Notes: generated by a model not told the origin, from the letters alone. Shown: positions 37,029 through 48,581, numbered from the stretch's first letter. The stretch: 64,000 nt of DNA from Sporodiniella umbellata (GCA_025677835.1 JAIXMR010000048.1:1-64000); one strand, 5' to 3'. Translations and numbers: made by a program.

Positions 37029-38120
37029 CCTAAGGTATGGCCGATTACCTTGAAACTCCTAGTCAAACTACTTTAAAAGCATACGTTGATGCAAACCAAA
37101 GTTCTGTAAACGCTTATATCCGCCAATTTGATAATACAACTGATGCTACAAAAAAATCTTCAAAAAAAATTTCAATCAGCATTCGGATCTAAACATCTCA
37201 ATCGAAAGAGAACCCCAGACATCAAATTAGACATAAAAAAGCATAGATAGAGACCAGAGTACAAAGAACTACAAACATTCAAATAAGCCGCGTCTCAGCT
37301 GTTCTATTGAAAGCTGGTGGTAAGAAGGCAGTCAATTTATTGAAGGTAAATTGCAAGAAGGAAGATTCGAGCTACTTTGAATAAACATCTTTTTTTTTGC
37401 ACGATAGAAAGGTCCACACAACCCAGATGAAACTACTTCTCATGTTTCTATTGAAGTAAATGTTGTTTGTAATCCTATTCAGCCTGCTGGTCCATCATAT
37501 ACTGGTATTACCAATGCTTTCTTTCACCGCCTACTGAACCTGCTGCAAATCATAATACCAATATTATAAATGATAATGTTGTTACAGACGAAAATAGAGA
37601 AGTAGTCAATATCGACTAAAAAGAATTTTTTGTGGTCCACACCAACGACATCTACAACAATAACTACATCTTTGACATGTCGAACTAACTATAAAAAGAA
37701 AAAACATTACAAAATACAGAAAACCAGAAAAACATCGGAAAAAGTATAAAAACCCCAAAAACAATAATTATAAAATAACGTATCAAGCCATTGAAATGTT
37801 GAAAAATTATTATATTACCCCGGAGCTTATACAGACATATGAGTTAGAATTCAACGATATGCGACAAGGAGAACAAGAGCACCCCAAACTTTTCCTCGCT
37901 CGCCTCAGAGAAGCCGCAAGTCTCGCTAGCATCACCAGTGAAGAGGTGATTTAAGGACGATTCCGAGCAAGTTTCCTTCAGGAAATCAAGCTTTTCTGTG
38001 TGCAATCTAGCTCACACAACTTCCAAGATTGGACAAATCATGCAGAAGGCTGGTGGAGCGCCAATCGTCCCAAAAAAATCGCTATGGTCGATAATCCATT
38101 AATCCCTCGCAACACAAACC
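37029..38120 (+). pseudogene. Degraded retrotransposon Gag-like region
   Basis: Pieces in one orientation but broken frames: 37037-37192 (MADYLETPSQ...), 37409-37568 (GPHNPDETTSHVSI), and 37797-38103. The last has the look of a retroelement capsid: QTYELEFNDMRQGEQEHPKLFLARLREAASLA, a stop at about 37953, then FRASFLQEIKLFCVQSSSHNFQDW and ahead AEGWWSANRP. The spacing of ARLREAA, the F-R-ASFL block and the W-x-xxAExWW block fits a Ty3-type Gag. No LTRs, protease or reverse transcriptase are seen nearby; the element is dead and truncated. Confidence 0.55.
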
Positions 38121-39420
38121 TACAATGTAGTGTCTAGCAGCAATGTAGAGGAGGGAAATACAGAGAAGCTGCTTTTTGTATTAACCGAAGATGAGTAATT
38201 CAAAAGCACAATTCTAATCAATGAGGATACTCCGGAGTGTTTTAAGCTTCTTAGGGAGCTACAAAAAGAGTCTTTCAAAATAGTTGAAAAGAAAGGATTA
38301 TTCATTAATAGGGATTTATTCAAGATACTGTAAGTCATTCTGTCCTTACACATTTGAAAACACGCTTTTAATATATTTTAATAGCTCTTTGTATAATATC
38401 GTACTTTTGAAGAAAAACCACGTATACCCTCAAATAGACTTTTCAATGATAAATGATGAGTTATTGGAAAAGTTTGATGCCAGTCCCAAAATCGAAAAAT
38501 CGATCTTTATGGAGATAATAGAGATATTCAGGGTGAGACAGCCATGAATGGAATAGCAATCCCTGATAGTATCTAATTAAATTTTCTTTGATTAGGTTGA
38601 CATAATGGATAGGGACGAGTTAAAGATTTCCTTATTTGACCTTTACAAAAAAGCCAACAAACAGGACAGAAGGGTCATAGATGTCATGATTAACCTGTAT
38701 GTAATACATATAAGTTTTAGGAAATACAGTCTACTACTAACAGGCAATAATTTCTAGCTTAAATAAGCTTCCGAATGAAGAAGTTAAAGAACATAACATT
38801 GAGAAGCAAGAGTTGATAGTGAACTATATAGATCCTATTATCAGTCCTTTGCTACATGATCCTGGTCATGACAAACTGTTTATCTGGTAAAAAAAAAATA
38901 TTTATAATATAGTATAATTGATTAGCAATAAAGATATTGACTCTTCATGCAATAATTAGGTTTAATCGTACTGTATTGCAGAACTATGACAAACGCCCTG
39001 ATGCTGGCTGCGTCGCTTTAAAAGGAAAAAGACTTGATCACTACGTTGGTTTTGCTGAAGTCAAACCAGATTATAAGAAAAAAGACACCATTAAAACGCA
39101 TGAAGACTTGCTACGACTGTCATTGTTTGGCATGAATGCGCTTGAGCAACATAATTCAAAGTGCATTTTGTTGATACAAGTAATTGGTAAAATGAAACTT
39201 GATGCAGAATCTACTTTTCTGATATAAATTAATGTTATATCGCAATATAGGGTCTAGTATGTATGTATATGGGTGTTTTAATCGGGTCGAAGGTGCTGTT
39301 GTTATAGTGGAACTGTAGGAGTTTAAGCTGCCGATGTCGCTGAAAGATTTACCGGGATTCATAATGAGCCTTGATAAACTGAAGAAGGTTGGTCACTTCT
39401 ACCGCCTTCAATGTTTTGTT
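38121..39420 (+). pseudogene. Multi-exon repeated-family gene with in-frame stops
   Basis: Exons can be followed by splice sites: up to 38329, 38386-38532, 38597-38697, 38759-38888, 38960-39184 and from 39252. Readable blocks: INEDTPECFKLLRELQKES, KKNHVYPQIDFSMINDELL, KIEKSIFMEIIEIFR, DELKISLFDLYKKANKQDRR, YDKRPDAGCVALKGKRLDHY, VGFAEVKPDYKKKDTIKTHED, NALEQHNSKCILLIQVIG and SLKDLPGFIMSLDKLKKV. A TAA lies just before the first block (38196) and a TAG interrupts the last exon (39317). The text reads like the large families of similar, function-unknown genes in Mucorales; AEVKPD with a preceding Asp/Lys-rich motif recalls restriction-endonuclease-like folds (E-x-K), which is speculative. Well spliced but broken: a recent pseudogene. 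Confidence 0.55.
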
Positions 39421-39826
39421 AAAGGGGGGGGACAAAAGAAGAGCTTCAAGCAACGTAAACCTTGATGATATTATTAATTGCCACACGCCGAAAAACATGA
39501 AGGCTGTAGTTGATTTTTAGTTTATTAATTGTTGAGTTAAGCATTTGCTAATTACTTGTAGCAGTGGTAGTATGTATATTTGTGAGGTTTCTGTGTACTT
39601 CTGTATATTAGCATAATTTCAATTATTAAAATTATAACAAAACTTAATTTACAACATGTCTTTTTCCGGTACCTCTTATAATGCTGTTGTACTTCTGGTA
39701 TTTTTACTTCTGCTCTTAAAACTGACCCGAGAATTTACGGCTCAGTCCAACTACCCAGCACTTTCTGTTTGTAAGTATCGCTATTCTAATTTGTACTAAA
39801 GTATCGTGCTCTGTTAAAGGCCTCAT

Positions 39827-40277
39827 CAAGTTCAGCTTGAGAAAACCCATGGTGCCTTCAAAGAAAAGAAAGCTAGCCGGTGACAGAAAGCAGCAAACAA
39901 AGGGCACGGTAACCAATCACTATGTCAATTTTATTAAGGAAGTTCTTGCTGAGATGGACAAATTTCCTGAAATGAAGGGACATTATCCGATCATGGATAA
40001 TGCGCCCATACATACAGGTAAAATAATTGGTGAAATGATTGAAGAGCGTGACTACAAGTGCATTTACTTGCCACCTTACTCCCTAGAACTCAACCCAATA
40101 GAACAATTTTGGTCTGTTATTAAGAGTAGTGTGAAAAGAGAGTTTGCACTTAAAAAAGATACTATTCCTCAAACAATTGCAGATGCTAGCAACCAAGTTG
40201 CCCAATCATCTTTTGAAGGGCTTGCACACTATTCCACTAGACGTTTTGATGGCTGCCTTGCAGGCCATCCTATTTAA
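39827..40277 (+). pseudogene. C-terminal fragment of a DDE (Tc1/mariner, IS630-like) transposase
   Basis: About 150 residues of the catalytic domain: KGTVTNHYVNFIKEVL, then MDNAPIHTGKII (second Asp) and IYLPPYSLELNPIEQFWSVIKSSVKRE, the family's most conserved block with the third acidic residue, then a C-terminal helix region. The first catalytic Asp and the helix-turn-helix are missing; the frame upstream of 39827 is lost. Ends at a normal TAA. It probably belongs with the repeat array just downstream. Confidence 0.85.
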
Positions 40278-40292
40278 TAAACAATTATGTAT

Positions 40293-40393
40293 GCGACACT
40301 ATTTTCCTAAACTGTGCGATACTATTCTACAAACATACGACACTGTTTTATTTAAAAGCGCGACACTAATTTTTTATTTTGCGACAACATTTT
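40293..40393. repeat. Array of five degenerate 21-23-bp repeats downstream of the transposase fragment
   Basis: Copies of GCGACACTATTTT-like sequence start at 40293, 40316, 40337, 40360 and 40381 (core forms GCGACACTATTTT, GCGATACTATTCT, ACGACACTGTTTTA, GCGACACTAATTTT, GCGACAACATTTT). Spacing alternates 23, 21, 23, 21. All are in direct orientation, 15 bp to 115 bp after the transposase stop. Confidence 0.8.
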
Positions 40394-42757
40394 GGCAAAA
40401 GTGTACTTTCAGGTTTAATTTTAAATGGTTTACAACCAAACACCGATTTTGATTATAACTTTTTTTTTTCGTTTGATTATTAAAGTAAAGTATGTTTCGA
40501 ACGGCTTTGGTCAATGTTATTCAGAGTTTCCTCATAACAAAGGTTTTACACCGTCTTCTTCTTTCTGGAAGCGTTTCCCATGAAAAGTGAAGCATATAGG
40601 CTGCACACTTCAACGTAAAGAACCACTTCGTGTCGTTTTGTGAGAACAAAGAAAAAATATGTTCTCAAGAAAAATGGTCTTTTATAATTTTTATATTAGT
40701 GACTGCTGTGTGACTTACATACGCCACAATTTAAAAATTAATTGTTTACGTCACACTACTTAGATGTTTGGACAAGTGTACGCAACTGAAACATAAAAAG
40801 GTCAGTATCAGTGACCTCTGCTGAAGGTGTGGACCGAGCAAAATAACACTTGTTCAAGCAACTGAATACGAAAAAAACCTAACATTAAATAGTCATAAAT
40901 TGTTCCCCCTAAATAGTAGCTCGACGAAAAATAAATAAAGAGGTGTAACAGCTTCACATGTAAAGGAAGGTGATGGGACAGAAAAGGTGCAGTAGTGTAT
41001 ACAAACATCACATTTAGTGTTTGACAGTTTTCTTGACAGTTCAGCTATTTCAAGTTGTTCTCTCAAGTACTTTTTGATTTCTTCGATAGCTATATATTAT
41101 CTTGTACTTTTTTCCTAAAACCTTGTCTTCAACGTTAACAGCCGTGCTTTGCATAAGGCAATGACCTTAGCTTTATTAGTATCAGCACTCTTTTTTGTGT
41201 AGCTAAAATCTCTACAACATCTTCAGAAAGTAGGAAGTAAAAAACTGACTCATTTTTTAGCAAACAGGTGAGCAATAGGGTAGCCGACATCAGTACCAGT
41301 ATGCTTATTCAGATCATATACAGTAGTTCTTAATTAATAATGTTGTGTGTAGCATTTAGGCAACAGGCTTGGATTGTTTGACTCTTGATTTAACCAAAAT
41401 TTTATTGATCCAAGCTGCTCGGTGCGTTTCTGATATTTGGTTGGTTCAGCCTGGTTGTAAACCGTATTTTAACAAACTGCTTAACTACGAGGCGAGGTGT
41501 GTTTAAAGAGCTATATACCGTTTGCAGCAACAAAACTCAAACCGGTAGATTTACATCTAGTAGAATCTCTTTTAACAATGAAATAAATATCGCACAAACG
41601 ATCAGATATATGCCTCTTTACTTTTGCGAACAGTGGAGGACGTTGAAATGCACTAATTCTACCACACCTACAATAACGTTCGTCAATATATATGATGGTT
41701 TTTATTTTTGGCTAGAACTATTTTTTTAAAAAAAAATTCTCAATTTTACAGTGTACTTGATTTCATCAAACTCTTCAATACCAAAAGTAACAACAGCTAT
41801 GGCAACGCTCATATGTTTCTACTTCTCTCCCAACAATACGCGTAGTTTTTTGGGCTAAAAATACCTAGGCTTAGGGTTTTTTTCGATTGTTTTGAAAGCA
41901 AGAACTATTTGGGCTCATACTTCAGTCATGTCGGCTATGCAAAATGCATACATTAAAAGAGGCTATCAAACAAGAAAAGAAACAAGCTTATATATACTAA
42001 TGCAACAGATTAATTTGAGGGTTTTGGGCTCAAAGTTTTTGTACGAAATAAGATATATTGGGCGAAGTGTCTCCAAAATCGATATTGTATAGTCCTGTAT
42101 ACATTGTATTATACAAAACGAGATCGAATGAAACACTATAAGGTTTAAAACTATAATCAAAAGAGCTAAAGGCAGTGTCGAGATTTTAGTAGCTATACTT
42201 TGGTAAAAGCAGAGGCTTTTTTCTTATGTTATTTTGATCAAGAAATTGCCTTTGAAGCCCTTTTTTGATAGGTCTTATTTTTTGTTTTTCCAAGTCAAAT
42301 ACATAAAGTCTGTCAAAATACTGTTTGGCGGCCCAGTATTCTTCTACTTGAATAGCCTATGTATAATGAATATCCCAAGAACTTAGATTTTCTTTGAAAG
42401 AAAGAATAATGCTCCTAAAAAGTATATATTTCAAATGGCACACAACATAGTTTTTACTTTAAGTTTAACGTTTCTCGCATGTATCAATCGAATTTTCTAA
42501 ATTTTCAAGCATCGCAGCAAAAGAAAAACAGCTGGAAGTATCGGGTGTAATAAACCCTCTATTTCGTAATTCTACTAGGTTTAGGTACACATAGCTGTAT
42601 CACAAGCTGTCTGTACTACCTTACTGCAATTCAGGCAAATTGGGTATTTACATACGTCACCATTTTTAAAAAGTCAAAGGGCCGGAGTTTATTTATCTTA
42701 ACCTCTGCAAAAAAATAAAAGCCTCACGGGGTACTTCTTTAATCTCTACGTACATTA
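40394..42757. other. 2.4-kb gene-empty stretch
   Basis: AT-rich, no intact exon structure on either strand. Short open frames (41499-41729, 41892-42092) have no motif. Minus-strand 41030-41470 has stretches of coding-like text interrupted by stops, perhaps another decayed element. Confidence 0.5.
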
Positions 42758-43173
42758 ATGTCTGAATCCTGGGAATACCCTGAACACAGACAATTCGAAC
42801 GGTAATAGGAGTTTGCTAAACAATGACACTAATTTTTTAACAGTGTTCCTACATTGGATCAAGTTGATCCTACTGACAGTAAAGGTAAAGCGTTAAAGTC
42901 AATAGAACCCGCCCTGTTTCTAAATTTGTTTAATTAGCTGTATATGCTGCCCGCAACCAAAAAATTCGTGACGATTGGGTTAAGGCTATGGAAGCCCGTT
43001 TAATTAAAGAAAAGTTGGATGAATGCTACAGAACTGAAGGCGTAAACCACTGTATGTATATGAGAGAATGCAAAAGCACACCTAACTCTTTTTTAGACCA
43101 AAGCTGTCGCCATTTAGCTGATATGTATTTAGCAACTTTGAAAACTCATAAAGTAGAGGGATTTCGTAAATAA
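42758..43173 (+). CDS. NADH:ubiquinone oxidoreductase (complex I) subunit, NDUFB10/PDSW-like (fungal 12-kDa subunit)
   Basis: Accessory subunit of complex I on the intermembrane-space side. Exons 42758-42801, 42844-42884 and 42938-43173 join to 106 residues. Start is MSESWEYPEH; conserved core AARNQKIRDDWVKAMEARLIKEKLDECYRTEGVNH; Cys residues at ECYRTEGVNHC, MRECK and QSCRHL fit the disulfide-bonded helix pattern. Presence implies a standard respiratory complex I in this fungus. Its stop lies 15 bp from the stop of the opposite-strand INO80B gene. Confidence 0.85.
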
Positions 43174-43188
43174 ACAACCCATTTTCTT

Positions 43189-44146
43189 TTATTGTAAAGA
43201 CTCGACCAGTTTGTAGTGTTCTAATGAACATGCAAATTTACCACTTTTCTTAGCAGTGTACTTACGATGATTTGAGCAACCATTGACTTGGCACGTTTTG
43301 GAAGTTGAAGAATGAGCCCTAAAAAGTAGTTATAGTCTCGTTTTATAGCAAATAGCTTACTTTTTGAAGTCGCCAAAAACCTGCTCAATTGTAAATGTAG
43401 TAGGGATTGAAAGTTGACTTCCTTTTGAGTTTTGGATGTAGTTTAAGAGTTTTGGATTTTGTTTTTTTTTCTGGGTTGTTTCTTCTTCTTCTACTCGTTT
43501 AGTTTTAGATGCCTGCTTTTTTAAAAGTCTGTTTATTGTATCAGCTTTGTCCTTTTCAGCTCTTTGTATGCTTTGGTTTTTCCTTCTTCTTGCTACTTCT
43601 GATTTGCGTAACTGTTCCTCTTCTTCTGTAAGCAGCTTCTTTTTTCCAGTATCTAAAACATTATAAATGCTAGAGCAAATCAAGGTTTTCTTTACCCATA
43701 GGAAGCTGTAAATAATCTTCTGGCTCTTCTTGATTCAACTTGGCTCGCTGTCTTTTTGTCATGGGTTTGTTGTTAAGAACTTCTTCATCTTTTTCTCCTT
43801 CGGTTTCAGAGAATCCGTCTTCACTATCCTCTTCAACGACTACATATTATAAGATCAAAAAGACATCGAAGTTGTTTATCTTACCTGGCTTTTTTCTTTT
43901 ATAATTTCGCGAGCTCTTAGTAATAACTGGTAGCTCCTCTTCCTCCTCTTCCTCCTCCATGACTTGTTCCTGTTCTTCTTGTTCTTCTTCTGATAATGAT
44001 TCGGTTGCACTATTGTCATTTTCCTCTTCATCACTAAAAGGATCTTGTGTAATCATCTCTTCGAATTCATCAAACTTGTCTTCATCAGAGTTATACGATT
44101 GATATGATATGGGCTTGGATGTTGCTCTTCTTTTGTTGAGTCTCAT
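43189..44146 (-). CDS. IES2: INO80 chromatin-remodelling complex subunit B (IES2/PAPA-1, zf-HIT)
   Basis: Exons 44146-43885, 43839-43696, 43652-43361 and 43318-43189 join to 275 residues. The N-terminal half is highly acidic (EEEQEEQEQVMEEEEEEEE), then MTKRQRAKLNQEEPEDYLQLPM and the PAPA-1 block LTEEEEQLRKSEVARRRKNQSIQRAEKDK. The C-terminus is a HIT-type zinc finger: CQVNGC, N-H-R-K-Y, FACSLEHY. A GTAAGT at 43265 looks like a donor but reading through it keeps the finger, so it is not used. Start ATG faces the HUL5 start only 70 bp away. Confidence 0.88.
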
Positions 44147-44216
44147 TTTTAAGGCGAAAGAAATAAATATTAAAAAATTATGCTTTCGTACTAGTTGCGT
44201 AAGACTTCTTTCTTTA
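44147..44216. promoter_or_regulatory. 70-bp bidirectional promoter/leader between INO80B and HUL5
   Basis: The whole distance between two head-to-head start codons. AT-rich with no recognisable TATA box; both 5' leaders must be very short, or the real transcription starts lie within the opposite gene. Confidence 0.55.
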
Positions 44217-47200
44217 ATGAATTTTAATTTTGAAGGCAATTACAAACCAAAGCGCAATATCAATTTGGGTGGCGTTAAGTCGGGTGGAGACAAGAAATCG
44301 CTATTATTGAAAACGCAAAAAGAGCGTAAAGCCAGAGAAGAACTGCGCATAAAGGACAAGAGTGCACAACAGATTCAGGTAAAATGCTACAAAAAGGTTT
44401 GTACTCATGTACAGGAGTTTTTAGGCATTTTATAGAGGACGCCAACAGGCAGCGAAAACTCGACATGAGCTACGTTGCTTATTTTCGAGGCTTTTAACAG
44501 AAACAAGTCCTCAGTTGCTAACTATGACAAGAGCTCTTTTGCTGTTTTATCAACCTGACAAAGATCAGGAGGTGTTGTTATCTTTCGTCAATCTAGTGCA
44601 AGGCCAAACTGAGCTTCTGAGTATACTCAAAAGTTGGAAGACATTGAGCAACTTATTTGTAGAAAAGATATTAGTCAGAAGTTTGTGCCGCGTAGAATGC
44701 TGTCAGCTCCTAGTTTCTTTAGGCGCGTCACCTTCAGTTCATTTAATGACTTCTGTCCGAGAGGCTACTATGAACTCTATAGACGTTTTGGGACCGTTTT
44801 ATTTAGAATGGGCTAAAAGAGAAGAGCTATTGCCTTCTCTAACCCAATGCGTTTTTTCACAACCGTTTTTGATAGACCATTTACAGCCATCACTTGTATT
44901 GGATATTGTATCTCATATGCAAATGAACATATGGCTAGAAACAGTGATTGCAATGGTTGGGAATGAGGAAATAAAAGAGGATGAAAAAGTAGCTGGTCTG
45001 CTCATAAACATGACAGAGATGTGTCATACAAAACAAGCAAGGTTCCTTGAAAGCGATAAAACTTTGGTATATTTTTACACTAGCTAATTGTAACAACATC
45101 GAAATACTAAAACACTATTTAGGTACTTTATATAAGAGCTATACAAACGCTATTATCGCATCTATCGATAAATTATCTTGTTGATCCAGTATCCAGGTCG
45201 TCTATAGGTCAAGGTAAGAGAAAAAAAAAACTTGACAGGCCATAACTAACTTTTGGAGTAGATACGGATTCTTCTTCTGACAGCGAAGATGATGAGTTTG
45301 GTTTTAATAACATCAATGATGGTGATATAGAGATGATTGAAGTACCACATAGCTATTCGACATCCAAGTTAAGGGAAAGATTAGACTTACTTTTTGAAAC
45401 CGAGAAAGTTAATGACATTTTGTCTAAATGCATGAGTTTGAGTGCACCCAGTGTAGATATTGTACGGTCATTGTCAAGTTTTATTAATACAGTACTGTTG
45501 CGTTGGCCATTGAAAAAAAGTACTATTCTTAATACGTTGTCCTACAAAACCTCTACATTCCATAATCTTCTACATACACTATGGAAGTCATGGTCCAGAT
45601 CTCAAGAGGCTCGATTCTTTGACAAAAACGAGTCTGTGTTGAGTAGAACAAATGACGCAGAACAGCTCTTGATAAGTAAGTCAAACTAAAGTACAGCGAA
45701 ATAAACTGATAGCAATGAAGATCCCGGTCCCAACGAGTGTTGGTCTATTCTATACCTATTGTGCGAAATGAATGCCCGAATTCTGCTGACTATAACAGAC
45801 ACTGAGTTCTTTAGTACTGAATCCAAGCACTATCCGTTCAGTCAAGCAGAGATCATTCAACTCAGTTTGCAGCTGAAAAACATTTCCTTCGTAATGTTTT
45901 GGAGAGCAGCTAACATGAGCCTTTCACATAAAATTGGAAACTCAGGCATTCAGCTTTCTCAGCTTCGATCGACTGTCACCCACCTACTACAGCAGATTCA
46001 TGAGAGAGAGTAAATGTCTATTTTTTAAGTTTTTACTCATGCTTTACTTTTTTAGTTCAAGGCGTTCATTTTGCTCTGCGGATCATTGGCTGATTCCAAA
46101 TTTGAACACTGATAATTTTTCAAGCGCAGCTGTAGCTGAAGAGTTTAATTTGGAAACCGATTTACAGGAAAACATACACCTGTCTAAAGGAAGATTGGCA
46201 CTTATAAGCCCTCGTCTTGGACTATTGAACAATATTCCATTTGTCGTTCCGTTTGAACAGCGTGTTGAAATTTTTAGGCAGTTTATTCAAAATGATAGAC
46301 AACGAAACTTGGACGATCGGTTCGGTGCAAGAGTAAAGGCAACCATCCGAAGAGACCATATGTTTGAGGATGGATTTAATGCTTTTCATACACTAGGTGC
46401 TGGTATTAAAGATAGAATAGCCATTTCTTTTGTGGATGAATTCGGTTTGGAAGAGGCAGGCATTGATGGTGGTGGTGTGTTCAAAGAGTTTTTGACAGGG
46501 TTGAGTCGTGATGCATTTGACTTAAATTACGGACTTTTCGTTGCTACTCAAGAACAGCTTTTATACCCCAACCCAGGTTCATTTGCAACAGAATGTAATA
46601 GGATACAGAAAAGAATGACTGCAAGGATCTAATTCGTTTATTTGCAAATAGCTCTCCAATTAGAATATTTTAATTTCCTTGGATTGATCATTGGTAAAGC
46701 GGTTTATGAGGGGATTTTGTTGGATAGTCCATTTGCAAGCTTCTTTTTAAAAAAATGCCTAGGAAAAGTGAACCATTGTATGTATCTTTTTTCTTTTTGA
46801 AAAAAAAGTACCAAGCGCTTACATTTTATTTGTAGTGGATGATCTTTCATCACTTGATCCAGAACTTTATAAAGGGTTATTAACACTCAAAAATTATGAC
46901 GCCAACGTGGAGGATCTTTCTCTTGATTTTACTATTACCCAAAGCGAGAATGGAAACACAGTTGAACTTGTACCCAACGGTAGCCAAGTCCCTGTAACCA
47001 ACATAAACCGAATTCAATACATCTATTTAGTAGCAAACTATCGACTGAACGTACAGATTGCCAAGCAATGCCGCGCATTTTTCAAAGGTCTTTCGACTAT
47101 CATTGATACGCGATGGCTATCGATGTTTAATGAAAAAGAGCTTCAGGTACTTCTGGGCGGAGCTTCTATTCCCATTGACCTTGACGATTTACGAGCCAAT

Positions 47201-47563
47201 ACTGTCCTAGCAGGCTATATGGAACACGATGCCACAATTCAAAACTTTTGGAAGACTTTGGAACTTTTTGACAATGACTTACGAATGAAATTTGTCAAGT
47301 TTGTAACGTCTTGCTCTCGGCCCCCACTTTTAGGATTTAAAGAACTAGTACCCAAGTTTTGTATACGAAATGCAGGCGAAAGCAGTGAAAGGCTTCCTAC
47401 TAGCTCAACTTGCGTTAATCTGTTAAAGCTGCCTGATTTTAACTCATTCGAGACGCTAAGAAGGTAGGCTCTACTTTTTTTTTTTAGCGAAAAATCTAAT
47501 TTTACTTTCAATAGTAAACTGACGTATGCTATCACTGCAGATGCAGGCTTTGATCTTTCTTAA
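44217..47563 (+). CDS. HUL5: HECT E3 ubiquitin ligase, HUL5/UBE3C type
   Basis: Proteasome-associated chain-elongating ligase in the family. Exons 44217-44378, 44425-45066, 45123-45213, 45262-45675, 45721-46009, 46056-46594, 46652-46777, 46836-47463 and 47515-47563 join to 979 residues. N-terminus NFNFEGNYKPKRNINLGG and an IQ-like RKAREELRIKDKSAQQIQ followed by AFYRGRQ mark the UBE3B/C group. The HECT domain includes GIDGGGVFKEFLT, YFNFLGLIIGKAVYEG, LDDLSSLDPELYKGL, the catalytic Cys in LPTSSTCVNLLKLP, and the C-terminal GFDLS. The acceptor at 45719-45720 is deduced from phase. Middle region is helical with no named domain. Confidence 0.94.
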
Positions 47564-47996
47564 CAAGCCAAAAAAAAAAAAAAAAAAGGTTGAATAAACA
47601 CATTGACTATTTTAGGCTGCTTGTTGTTTTTTAGAAAGAAGAAAAAATATTGATAACATAGCTATTATACAAAAACCATTTAAAAAGCGACTCTTAGTGC
47701 AATGCATCAAATGCTTTCTAGTCTGGGTGATAGGAGGCTGTTTTGTATATCTATATAGCTACCTACTTTTTAAATCGGATTACGTTTCGAGTTGGTATGC
47801 ATAGTTTGCATAAACCGACTGTTTCTTCTATATATATAGCCTTTTCTCTATAATACACATTCATTTTACTATCGTTGAAATACATACACGTCATAACATT
47901 AGATGCCCAAAGCATTTTCAAGGGCTCAATTATCAGCCAAGGTTCACTGAAGTTATATCACCAAAAACAAAGGTCACCAGTTAGCCATACTTGTGT
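47564..47996. other. Convergent intergenic stretch
   Basis: A run at 47570-47587 just past HUL5; otherwise AT-rich without features. Confidence 0.5.
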
Positions 47997-48581
47997 TTAT
48001 TGTAGTTTTTCAAACGAATATCCAATCAGTGCCCACAATGGCATTAATATTTGTATCAACGTATGTCTAGAGCGTAAAATGTCTTTTCTCATTAAAATTA
48101 CACGACCTTTCTCTTTCAGAAATAAATAGTGCCGTCTCATTCGAAGAACAACGTAGTACGTCCAAAGACTCAAACAGATTACACCTCCACTGATTCCCAG
48201 CATCATCCTACTGTTTTCTTCAAATATTTTTGTTTTTCGTGCGGTGTATCCAACTAAGAACCAAGCGGAACTAGTGCCCATCCACAGTAAACAGTTGACA
48301 TAATGCATAAAATTCCCCTGTCGCTCCTGAACTCGCTGTAAAGCTATGCATGTATCCTGAATGTGAATGATGGGTATGTTGTCGTTAACTACTCTATCAA
48401 GCTCTTGAGGATTCGAGATGCCGATGCATATTATAGGTATTTGTGGATATTGTCTCATGCGTCTGGCCAAGATTTTTTCATCCCAATTGGATTGAGTTAC
48501 TTGAAGTATACGAAGAATGTCTTGCGAATCTAGAGTTGAAAGTCTGGAAGAAACAATGAATTTGTTGGGAATATTAAACAT
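47997..48581 (-). CDS. Hypothetical membrane protein
   Basis: Open frame of 194 residues from ATG 48581 (an earlier in-frame ATG exists at 48614). N-terminal half is soluble-looking (LDSQDILRILQVTQSNWDEKILARRMRQ, IPIICIGISNPQELDRV). Three hydrophobic spans follow: VNCLLWMGTSSAWFLVGY, MMLGISGGVICLSLWTYYVV and IQILMPLWALIGY, separated by basic loops. A CAG just before RLSTLDSQ could be a splice acceptor and the true N-terminus could come from an exon near 48620-48660, but phases did not match. Family not recognised. Confidence 0.6.
   Translation of the reverse strand: MFNIPNKFIVSSRLSTLDSQDILRILQVTQSNWDEKILARRMRQYPQIPIICIGISNPQELDRVVNDNIPIIHIQDTCIALQRVQERQGNFMHYVNCLLWMGTSSAWFLVGYTARKTKIFEENSRMMLGISGGVICLSLWTYYVVLRMRRHYLFLKEKGRVILMRKDILRSRHTLIQILMPLWALIGYSFEKLQ

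Noticed and set aside
36000..40400. Intact LTRs or terminal inverted repeats bounding the element remnants
   Set aside because: Looked for matching ends by eye (including reverse complements of the GCGACACT unit) and found none inside the window.
41030..41470. Minus-strand coding-like stretches
   Set aside because: Interrupted by many stops with no recognisable block; kept only as possible element decay in the intergenic entry.
43260..43265. GTAAGT on the minus strand as an INO80B donor
   Set aside because: Reading straight through keeps the HIT zinc finger (HRKYTAKK...FACSLEHY) and reaches a stop; splicing would destroy it.
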